This document shows positions 18,295 to 26,204 of a stretch of DNA of 45,773 nt, piece by piece. The notes under the pieces are model-generated. The model made no database searches. It was not told where the DNA came from and worked only from the letters and a program-made list of their open reading frames with translations. The position numbers and the translations under genes were made by a program. The DNA is taken from IMG/VR virus record IMGVR_UViG_3300025118_000031, positions 1 through 45,773 of that record. One strand, given 5' to 3'. The stretch is from a virus. Within the stretch, counting starts at the first letter, position 1. Every line of letters starts with the position of its first letter.

Positions 18295-21200
18295 GAGGTA
18301 AATTAAATATACAGAGGGTGGATAGGACTACTGGTGAAAGAGAAGTGGTTTATGAAGCTTACAACCAGATAACTCAAGGTATCAAACACGCTTTTGTTAA
18401 TGTGCTTACAGGTACAGGATCTGATAAAGTAGAGGACTATAAGTTCAGATACTTCCAGTTAGGAGATCAGAAGTACGATTTAAGTAATTATAATGTTTCA
18501 GCAGATATAACTGATGCGTCCTTAAAATCTAAATTCTGGACCATTAAAAGTCCTTTGACGAAAGCAGCTTACGGTATTAACAGTAAAATGGGAGTTACTA
18601 ATTTAAATCTTTTTGCTGTGGGTTCCGTGCTTCCTGTTGACGACACCACTGTTATTGATAATTTTGTAGATCCCCCAGACGCAACTAATATGGTACATGA
18701 TTACTCTAATAATTTTGGGTGGCCGTCTGATGGGGTTGATCTTAATAGAGGGAATCAATTATCTAGAATGCCTACTGTTTGGGATTCTGGTTGTGCAGAT
18801 GCATGGGAGCCTTTACCAGAAAATAAAAATATATCACCATTGTCTGCACATGCGGATTACGATATGTCTGGACCTGGATTTACTGCCCCAACTTATAGAG
18901 TATCTTATACCTCAAGTAGAGATCTTATACAAGATGATGGTGTCTCTCCCGAGTTTACGGAGTCCTGTATTAAACCTGGATTTGGATATGTATTCAAAGG
19001 TGGGGTTAACGCTGGTAAAAGTATGGGTGAGATACCTTATCTATGGAATCCTATCAAGAAAGATCAAACCATGTCTTATTATACGGCTGGTGTTCATTAT
19101 CTTTCTAGTACTACCCAGGTATCTGGGACTCCTACCGCTGGAGCTTGTCAGTTGTTTAATAGGATGGCTATGGCTCAAATTCATACTACAGCAGGACAAA
19201 ATAGAATGGAGTTTGCATATAGGTATGATTATGATAATGTAAGTGCTACATATACCCCCTCTGCTTATTTTGTTTCTAGTGGTTGGCAAAGGAACGAAGA
19301 TAAAAATGGAGATTCTGCTGAGAAATTCTTAGCAGCGTTCGGTTTATCTTCCGAAGAAGAGTATGGGGTTGTATCAGGTAATATTTATAATAGATATGGG
19401 CCTATCTACACTTATCAAAATCATTTAGAGGGGTATGTTTCCGCTGGTGGCGCAGGGGCTGCTTACATGGATACATCTAATGTAGGATTTGGTCCTAGTG
19501 GTAATTTTTATAGGGTTTCAACATCTTGGAACAATGTTCCTGATGGTATTATTGATTTTTATAAAATGACCTCTACTGGTGCTGAGTTGAATGGTGGTTT
19601 AGCTGTTCCTTTCGTTATCCCTATATGCTCTAGTCTTGCTGCTATAAATACAAGTTTACCTTTTAATGTATCAGCACATCAATTCCCTGGTACAGTTCCT
19701 AGGTCACAAGTATACTTATCCCATTTCCAATGGGAGTTTAATCCAGAAGTTTCTCCTAATCAAGTTCACATAGGGGAAAGACCATTCTTTGTTACCAAAC
19801 CTCAGGATGTAGTGACTATACCTGAAGGACACTCTACCAGATTACATCCTAATACAACTAATGTAAGGTTAGTAGTGGACGAAAATTTAGCAAATAATCA
19901 AACAATTAATGAGGTTGGTGTATTACTTAAAAATCCAGGAGGCAATGCGGGTAAGGATGTGCCTTATTTAGCCGCATATAAAGCCTTAGAATATCCTTTA
20001 AATAAAAGCGATCAATTCTCTTATCTAATAGATTGGGAGTTTAGTTTTATAGATGAGGAGTATGAGTATGTTGGTATAAGGACTGCCTACTTTAGAAATT
20101 CGCAGCCTACTAGGTTTGAGGGATGGCTTTTCCCTACGGCTGGTGACCCAAAATTTAATCAGCTTACAGTCTACCCAGACTTTAGAGACGCTGATTCCAG
20201 CGGTTATGTATACTATGATGTAAATATAGATTTAGATTACCCAGCTTCTGCTGGAACTGAAATAGCATATACTGTTTCGGGAACAGGAACTACTAATAAC
20301 TATCTTGTAAAACAACCATGGTCAATAGTAGAGGGTTATGAATCTCCTTTATCTCTAGGGACTTACGACACTAGTACTTTTATTAGAGTAAGATTGGATG
20401 CGTCAGCAGGACTTTCCACCTGGAATGAATATAGTCTTATATTTAAATTAGTTCCAGCGGGATCTAGTAAGGTAGAATTTCCATCCTCTTATTCAATGGC
20501 TCCTTCTGATGAGTTTAGATTGTATTCTAAGACTGCTGTAGTGTCCTCAGTTATGGACGGAGCAACCTTTAAAGGATGCACTATGCCTCCTGTGTTGTGG
20601 TTTAGCGGTACTGCACCTGAGGGGCCGAAGGAGTCCACCATAGCTGTTCCTGTGATGACACATGGAGACTCAGGATTTGGATTACCCAGCCTGAATGAGC
20701 CCTGTTATTGGTATTGGACTTCGGCTGGAGGGAATCTTGTTTCTGGCGATGATTGGCTTATGACTGACTCTGGTGGGAACGAGGTTTCACAAGGGGAGTA
20801 TGTTATCTCTGGGGATAATCCAAAAATATATATCAAATCTCTGAATGCTACTACAGGAACAATAAGTATATCAGGAAATTATGAAAGAGTGGATTTAAGT
20901 GCCCAAGGAGTTAGTAGCTTCTCGTTAGTTAGTGCTATGGACGAAAACTTATGGAACGGGACCGATAAATGGAGTTCCATGTGGCCTAACGACCCAAATA
21001 ATCCACCGGAACAGTTATCAAAAAATGTAAATAGGAATCTTACTTGGCCTGATACTCCTAGTAGTGGCACATGGGTATCAAACTCACATGTTTTCCATCA
21101 ACCTATACTGAATTTACCAGATTCAAGCGCAACAGACTCTAGGGGTCGTCCCCTTAGGGTACATTACATAACTTCTAGTTATGCCTCTGATATAAATGTA

Positions 21201-21983
21201 GAACCACACCCCGGCCATGCGAGCCCAGAAACTAAAATTCCTTATATGAGAACGGATTTGGAGGGAGAGTATTTCGCAGACGGATCATTAGATTATTTCC
21301 CTATCAAGAGATACACTTTATTCTCTGTAAAGGTACAAGATCCCTCTCCCTCTAGTGGTGGTATGGTCTTATCTGGTGGTCCTGGTAGTGATTATGGCCC
21401 TTCTCAATACTTTAGAATCTCTTTAAGGGATAAAAGCTCAAATGTACAAGTTTCTTCCTACCCGTTGCCCAGCCACCCAGATGGTGAATCTAATGCTACC
21501 GTAAACTTCGATCAGTCTGCTGGTAATGGCTGGGTGGTTTGTACAACACAAGATGATGACTACCCTAAAGGTTCAGGAGATAATCCCCCTGATGTTAGTG
21601 GTGGTGTGGTTTCGAGTACTGATCATGCAGGAAATGCTGAGTTTACTTTGTGGGTACTTAGAGATGATGAGCCAAGTTTAGCTAGGAGGACCTATGCTGG
21701 AGTTAACATGTTAGCAAGACCTATATATTGTCCTTCTGGTTCTTTAAAAGAAAGTGCGCTTGGAAGTGATTGGGCTATGTTAAGTGGTGCCCTTTGTATG
21801 TATGACCCATTCCTACAAAGTTACGCTTCTTCTGCTCATCCAGATATAATAAATCTAGCTTCTAATATATTACCTGAATTTTGGTCTAGAGACGATAACC
21901 AATGGGAACCTAGAGGGGGATTCGTTACCCCTAAGGCTGGGTCTACATTCTCTAATACATTTACTTTATCGGTGACAGGATGA
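18291..21983 (+). CDS. Large fibre-type protein, split anchor plus long C-terminal extension
   Basis: A 1230-residue protein. Residues about 1-110 (RGKLNIQRVD, VVYEAYNQITQGI, DYKFRYFQLGDQ) align with the 194-residue protein at 22024. The missing second half of that protein reappears at about 523-585 (TINEVGVLLKNPGG, VPYLAAYKALEYP). Some 400 residues are therefore inserted in the middle of the anchor fold. After the anchor come about 640 residues of beta-rich, Ser/Gly/Pro-rich sequence resembling adhesin modules. The 'NEVGL...G..LAAY' end recalls DUF3751-type tail-collar fibre N-termini, where it attaches fibres to the baseplate. Receptor binding is inferred. Confidence 0.7.
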   Translation: MRGKLNIQRVDRTTGEREVVYEAYNQITQGIKHAFVNVLTGTGSDKVEDYKFRYFQLGDQKYDLSNYNVSADITDASLKSKFWTIKSPLTKAAYGINSKMGVTNLNLFAVGSVLPVDDTTVIDNFVDPPDATNMVHDYSNNFGWPSDGVDLNRGNQLSRMPTVWDSGCADAWEPLPENKNISPLSAHADYDMSGPGFTAPTYRVSYTSSRDLIQDDGVSPEFTESCIKPGFGYVFKGGVNAGKSMGEIPYLWNPIKKDQTMSYYTAGVHYLSSTTQVSGTPTAGACQLFNRMAMAQIHTTAGQNRMEFAYRYDYDNVSATYTPSAYFVSSGWQRNEDKNGDSAEKFLAAFGLSSEEEYGVVSGNIYNRYGPIYTYQNHLEGYVSAGGAGAAYMDTSNVGFGPSGNFYRVSTSWNNVPDGIIDFYKMTSTGAELNGGLAVPFVIPICSSLAAINTSLPFNVSAHQFPGTVPRSQVYLSHFQWEFNPEVSPNQVHIGERPFFVTKPQDVVTIPEGHSTRLHPNTTNVRLVVDENLANNQTINEVGVLLKNPGGNAGKDVPYLAAYKALEYPLNKSDQFSYLIDWEFSFIDEEYEYVGIRTAYFRNSQPTRFEGWLFPTAGDPKFNQLTVYPDFRDADSSGYVYYDVNIDLDYPASAGTEIAYTVSGTGTTNNYLVKQPWSIVEGYESPLSLGTYDTSTFIRVRLDASAGLSTWNEYSLIFKLVPAGSSKVEFPSSYSMAPSDEFRLYSKTAVVSSVMDGATFKGCTMPPVLWFSGTAPEGPKESTIAVPVMTHGDSGFGLPSLNEPCYWYWTSAGGNLVSGDDWLMTDSGGNEVSQGEYVISGDNPKIYIKSLNATTGTISISGNYERVDLSAQGVSSFSLVSAMDENLWNGTDKWSSMWPNDPNNPPEQLSKNVNRNLTWPDTPSSGTWVSNSHVFHQPILNLPDSSATDSRGRPLRVHYITSSYASDINVEPHPGHASPETKIPYMRTDLEGEYFADGSLDYFPIKRYTLFSVKVQDPSPSSGGMVLSGGPGSDYGPSQYFRISLRDKSSNVQVSSYPLPSHPDGESNATVNFDQSAGNGWVVCTTQDDDYPKGSGDNPPDVSGGVVSSTDHAGNAEFTLWVLRDDEPSLARRTYAGVNMLARPIYCPSGSLKESALGSDWAMLSGALCMYDPFLQSYASSAHPDIINLASNILPEFWSRDDNQWEPRGGFVTPKAGSTFSNTFTLSVTG

Positions 21984-22024
21984 AAAGAATAGTACTGATT
22001 GATGAGAGGTCTAAATACTTATAA
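21980..22024 (+). CDS. 14-codon coupled mini-ORF, possible remnant of anchor N-terminus
   Basis: An ATG at 21980 overlaps the stop of the 1230-residue gene (ATGA). It reads MKRIVLIDERSKYL and stops at a TAA (22022-22024) that itself overlaps the next ATG (TAATG). It fills the only noticeable gap in this otherwise seamless gene string. The peptide resembles the start of the paralogous protein at 16330 (MKGIVEIYG). It could be a decayed anchor N-terminus kept as a leader that carries ribosomes to the 22024 start, whose own Shine-Dalgarno (GAGAGG at 22004-22009) is 14 bases away. A product is not demonstrated. Confidence 0.4.
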   Translation: MKRIVLIDERSKYL

Positions 22025-22608
22025 TGAATAATAAACAAGCAATGAACCCTACTGGGCATCTGACAATCTTCAAAAAATATGAAGATGGGTCAGAAGAATT
22101 ATACTTTGACGAAAATAATGTCGTTACTTCTGGGATGGCAGTAGGATTCTCTCATCTATTTGCTGCCTCTGGTGGAACTAGTATAGTGGATTATCAGATT
22201 GTTAACTTTTTAGTTGGTTCTGGGGTTACTGATCCTACTGATTATGGAACATCAACCTTCCAGCTTAGAGCCCCTATTTTAGGTGAGGCTGATTGGGGAT
22301 CTGACACAGGACTCGTATTAGAAGATTATTATCCTATAGAGGATGGAAGTATCTTAGGATCTACTAGAGCTTTTGCACGAATTCGTTTTAGTAATATACA
22401 TAAAGTAACAAGCACATCTGTAAGGTATACTTTAGTGTTAGATAGGGATACTTTAAATGGGAAGACTTTAAACGAGGTTGGACTATTTATGAGAAATCCT
22501 AGAGGGAGTGTAACCCCTAACCCAATTCTAGCAGCCTATAGACCCTTTACAGAAATAACAAAGACTAGTGATTTTAGTCTCATCTTCCGCTGGACCCTAC
22601 AGTTCTAA
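22024..22608 (+). CDS. Stand-alone fibre anchor / baseplate connector domain
   Basis: A 194-residue protein. It is the minimal, uninterrupted form of the anchor found split in the two upstream proteins: HLTIFKKYEDGSEELYFDEN, VDYQIVNFLVGSG, a strand region, then KTLNEVGLFMRNPRG, PILAAYRPF and FSLIFRWTLQF. The end strongly recalls DUF3751-type tail-collar fibre N-terminal domains. With no receptor-binding extension, it may be a connector onto which other fibres assemble or an anchor that lost its insert. The start codon overlaps the mini-ORF stop, and its stop overlaps the next ATG (TAATG). Confidence 0.7.
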   Translation: MNNKQAMNPTGHLTIFKKYEDGSEELYFDENNVVTSGMAVGFSHLFAASGGTSIVDYQIVNFLVGSGVTDPTDYGTSTFQLRAPILGEADWGSDTGLVLEDYYPIEDGSILGSTRAFARIRFSNIHKVTSTSVRYTLVLDRDTLNGKTLNEVGLFMRNPRGSVTPNPILAAYRPFTEITKTSDFSLIFRWTLQF

Positions 22609-25600
22609 TGGCCTTCAACTCAAACGACTTATATACCGTTTCTGGTGGTATTGATATATTCAACTACTGGAACCCTTTTGTTACCAAGCACGATTCTTCT
22701 TCTTTCTATAATTGGGAACAAGACAATCTCCCTTCTTATGATTTAGAGGAGAGAACTTTTTACTTGTGGGAAAGGTTTGGTTATCATTTATCCGCAGTAC
22801 CTTCTATGGCACTTGTGGTGTCCTCTTCTGTACCTACTCATTTAGCTCTTAGTGCAAATGTGTTTACCTCGGTCTCTGCTGCTGTGGAAGCTCTCCCAGA
22901 GATAATTAGAATGCCTACTCTTATAGAGGTGGCTGTTAGTGGAGATATGGGCGAGCTAAATCTTAATAATATTAAGTGTGAGGAAGATGGGGCTTTAGAG
23001 ATTATTAACAGAGGGTTTGCCCCTATGTTGGAGTGGGTTAACGTACACTCTGATTTCAAAACTAATACTACAGTACGGATGGATAATGATTCAGACAGTA
23101 TTCACGGTATACCCAACCAACTTTCGGGTGCGGGACCAGTAAACTTTTTAACAAATGCTAGTGCATTATCTGTATCCGCAAATACAGCAGATCTATTCCC
23201 CGCTAATGGAACGGCTGGATTCTATAGAAACTTATCCTATGCGGCTACACTAACTTCAGGTAGCTTAGTTCCTGATAAGACTGGATACGGTATTGTTGGG
23301 GGGGCTACGGCAGAAATATTTAGAAGTTCTAACATTGTATATGTTTCTCCAATAGTTCCAGCCTCATATACCCCCAATCATGAATACGATGATGAAACTG
23401 TACTTAAGGATGTTTCAAGCAGCGTTGGTGATAGATCTCTCCCTAGGGGGGTTACGTCAGAACAGGGGCAATTATTTAACGGTATAATAACTGCTAATAA
23501 ATTCTCTAAGATTAAGCTTCAAAATTGTGATGGCCCGATATACATTAGAGGCTTCATAGCTGATGGGTATAATGATACTTCGGACACATTTGATACTGAT
23601 ATAGGAATTGGTGTGTATAACAGTAATGGTGTGGTTATAGAGGATTGTGGTGCTATGAGATGCACCTTGGCAGGATATGAACTAGTTAATTCTAAAGTTG
23701 AGTTAGCCAGAAGAAATCTGTCAATAAGAAATTATGATACTGCTACTAGACTTATTTGGGGTACTGATGGTCCTTCTTTATACGAAACTTATGGAATAAA
23801 AGCTTCTAATAGTGAAATTACCTATAGTCCTAGTAAGGGAGATGCTTCACTGTCTGCCTGTAAGGGTATTTGTGGTGGTCTTGCTTCATATTTTCATACC
23901 TATGGAATACATCTAACAAACTCTACCCTTAAAGGGGGGGATCCTGTTGAGGCGGGTACTGGAGCATTGGGTTTAGGTAAACTTAAATATAAATCTTTTG
24001 TTGAGATAGGTTACAATAACTATGGTTTGTATTCTGTTAACTCCAAATATTCAATGAACGGGTATACTGATGTATACAATAATGAAGTTAATATAAAAGC
24101 TTTTGGTAGTGATATAAGAACCGAATATTTTAATAATGAGAATGGTGCTAAAGAGGGTATAGATTTAACTAGATCTAATTTTATAATTAATAAAAATTAT
24201 AATCAGAATACTTTGTCAACAGGGGCTCCGTTATATTCTACGAATGAAACCGTTAGAAATTCTTACCCTGTTGTCCATAATAAAAATGGAAGACATTTAG
24301 TATTAACAGACGGATCTTATTACGGTCCTGATTATCCAGCAGATTTCTCTGGTATCCAGGGTGGTGGTGGCTCTAACTTTATTTATAGAATATACAGTAA
24401 GCAGGTATTTAATGATTCCTTTGGTACTGATCATATAGGAAATCACTTACCTAGTATACAAATTAATAATTCCCATGCAGAACTCACATGTCCTTCTATA
24501 CTTACTACAGGTATAGGTGTTAATGATGGATCTATTAAAGGTGCCGCAATACAAGTTAACGATGGTGGTGTATGTAAGTTAATAGGAAATGCTCAAGATG
24601 GTATGATGAATGCTATTATTGGACCTACAGATTTTAGTGTACAGCAAAGGTCTGCTGGTATAGCCGCACTAAATGGATCTAAAGTTTATATACATGGTCC
24701 TACTGAAATAATTCAGTATGGGGTGGACTTATTAGCGGAAAATGGGTCTACAATAAAAGCTTGTCCTGTTCTAGATTTTACTAATTCTCATTACGATATT
24801 TCTGGTTGGGGTACTCTAGCGGTTGATACTATATTAGAGCTTCACTCTACTAGAGCATGCGCTGTAGCTAATAATAACTCTAAATTAATATTTGAAGATC
24901 TCGGTAGATTTGAAACTCATTGGCCCCCATCAGAAAGTGATACAGCGGATTACACGGTCCCTACAGGGGTGTCTGCTATATGCGCCAGGGGAGGACTACA
25001 GTTTTTTCCAAATCCTCAATTAAATAGTATGGCCCACAGTAATTTAGTTGATAATGTTAATATTAGAGACTGGAAGTTAAATACCACTTTTGGTAATATG
25101 AAGAGTACTGAAGACCTTAACCTTAGTTGTTACCGTATTTTAATATCTGATGCTGCGAATGAATACGCACCTTCCTCTGGTCAGTATATACGCGATAATC
25201 TTTCTAGGGGTGGGGTGTGTGTTAAGGCTACTGGAAATAGTGAAGTTTTTGTTAAAAATGTTCACTTCCCAACAGCATATGTAAATTCGGATCAATCATA
25301 CTTTGATCCGTCTGCTAGTGTGGCTGGATGTAATGATTTGTTTATATGGAATATACAAGATTCCTCTAAGCTAAATGCTAGTTACTCAACAGTAAGTGGT
25401 GTCTACCCATCGTTGAATGGTTACACAGGTCCTAGATCGTTCTATACTGCTTCAGGAACTGAGTTAGGTTTGGGGGATGATTCTAGTGCTGTGGGCTATA
25501 CTGCATTCTCTGGTACACCTGATACCAGAACTCTTTCTGTTCTTGACCACTTTGGTAGTGGTGTGGATATTGCAAGTACTTTAACTAACTTAATGCCCAA

Positions 25601-26204
25601 TATTCAATTGGCTAGAACAGGTAATGCTAGTACTTACGGGGAGCCTTCATATAAGAATAGAGGACCGTTTAGATTATTCTTTTCAGTCCATCCTGGGGCT
25701 AAAGCATTGTCGTATGCTACCTCTGATAATGGTGCTGTGCCTGAAGATACTAGACCTTATCAACACTTAGCTCAAGGATATGCATTGTCAGGGGCAGTTT
25801 CTGCTGATATGGAAGTAAGTGGCATATACCCAGAGTTACTAACAGTGCTTAATGATACTAGTACTTTTGCTACCAGTGGGTATTACTACCCGACAGATGT
25901 AGTGTTAGATGCTTCTGATCTTCCTGTATTCGGGATGACGGTTTCTGGGAGGGGGTACGCTACTAAAGGATTAATGCAGCCTACCAATGAAGTAAATGTT
26001 TGGTTGGATGAATCGTTTGCCGATACTTTCGACAATGCTAGACATTGTAGTACAGACTATAGTGGTAGAAAGAGATTGGTTAATATATACAAAGCAAAAG
26101 TTACCACGAATGGAGAAGGCTTTATGCCTTCTAGCCCGAGCGTAAGTGGATATGGAATGGGATTCCGTTCTACTAATATATTTGATCTAGATAGAGATTT
26201 ATAA
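22608..26204 (+). CDS. Beta-helix tail adhesin / tailspike-like protein
   Basis: A 1198-residue protein. Residues about 22-57 (NPF...SFYNWEQDNLPSYDLEERTFYLWE) match the N-terminus of the following gene, defining a second attachment family. Most of the rest is short irregular strands with recurring Asn, Gly and Ser turns (GVYNSNGVVIEDCGAMRC, YGIKASNSEITYS, YGIHLTNSTLKGG, YGLYSVNSKYSMNGYTDVYN), the texture of a right-handed parallel beta-helix as in tailspikes and pectate-lyase-like proteins. No catalytic residues can be assigned by eye. It is likely a surface-glycan-binding or degrading protein. It is flanked by TAATG overlaps on both sides. Confidence 0.65.
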   Translation: MAFNSNDLYTVSGGIDIFNYWNPFVTKHDSSSFYNWEQDNLPSYDLEERTFYLWERFGYHLSAVPSMALVVSSSVPTHLALSANVFTSVSAAVEALPEIIRMPTLIEVAVSGDMGELNLNNIKCEEDGALEIINRGFAPMLEWVNVHSDFKTNTTVRMDNDSDSIHGIPNQLSGAGPVNFLTNASALSVSANTADLFPANGTAGFYRNLSYAATLTSGSLVPDKTGYGIVGGATAEIFRSSNIVYVSPIVPASYTPNHEYDDETVLKDVSSSVGDRSLPRGVTSEQGQLFNGIITANKFSKIKLQNCDGPIYIRGFIADGYNDTSDTFDTDIGIGVYNSNGVVIEDCGAMRCTLAGYELVNSKVELARRNLSIRNYDTATRLIWGTDGPSLYETYGIKASNSEITYSPSKGDASLSACKGICGGLASYFHTYGIHLTNSTLKGGDPVEAGTGALGLGKLKYKSFVEIGYNNYGLYSVNSKYSMNGYTDVYNNEVNIKAFGSDIRTEYFNNENGAKEGIDLTRSNFIINKNYNQNTLSTGAPLYSTNETVRNSYPVVHNKNGRHLVLTDGSYYGPDYPADFSGIQGGGGSNFIYRIYSKQVFNDSFGTDHIGNHLPSIQINNSHAELTCPSILTTGIGVNDGSIKGAAIQVNDGGVCKLIGNAQDGMMNAIIGPTDFSVQQRSAGIAALNGSKVYIHGPTEIIQYGVDLLAENGSTIKACPVLDFTNSHYDISGWGTLAVDTILELHSTRACAVANNNSKLIFEDLGRFETHWPPSESDTADYTVPTGVSAICARGGLQFFPNPQLNSMAHSNLVDNVNIRDWKLNTTFGNMKSTEDLNLSCYRILISDAANEYAPSSGQYIRDNLSRGGVCVKATGNSEVFVKNVHFPTAYVNSDQSYFDPSASVAGCNDLFIWNIQDSSKLNASYSTVSGVYPSLNGYTGPRSFYTASGTELGLGDDSSAVGYTAFSGTPDTRTLSVLDHFGSGVDIASTLTNLMPNIQLARTGNASTYGEPSYKNRGPFRLFFSVHPGAKALSYATSDNGAVPEDTRPYQHLAQGYALSGAVSADMEVSGIYPELLTVLNDTSTFATSGYYYPTDVVLDASDLPVFGMTVSGRGYATKGLMQPTNEVNVWLDESFADTFDNARHCSTDYSGRKRLVNIYKAKVTTNGEGFMPSSPSVSGYGMGFRSTNIFDLDRDL

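Noticed and set aside
18697-19242. 181-codon frame in another plus-strand frame inside the 1230-residue gene
   Set aside because: Leu/Ile-rich out-of-frame translation within a continuous real gene, without a ribosome-binding site.
21141-21154. Hairpin AGGGGTCGTCCCCT inside the 1230-residue gene
   Set aside because: Short stem within continuous coding sequence, no T-tract and no known role.
23297-23304. Run of seven G as a possible programmed frameshift in the beta-helix gene
   Set aside because: The reading frame continues normally to the expected overlap with the next gene, and no alternative frame of useful length is joined.
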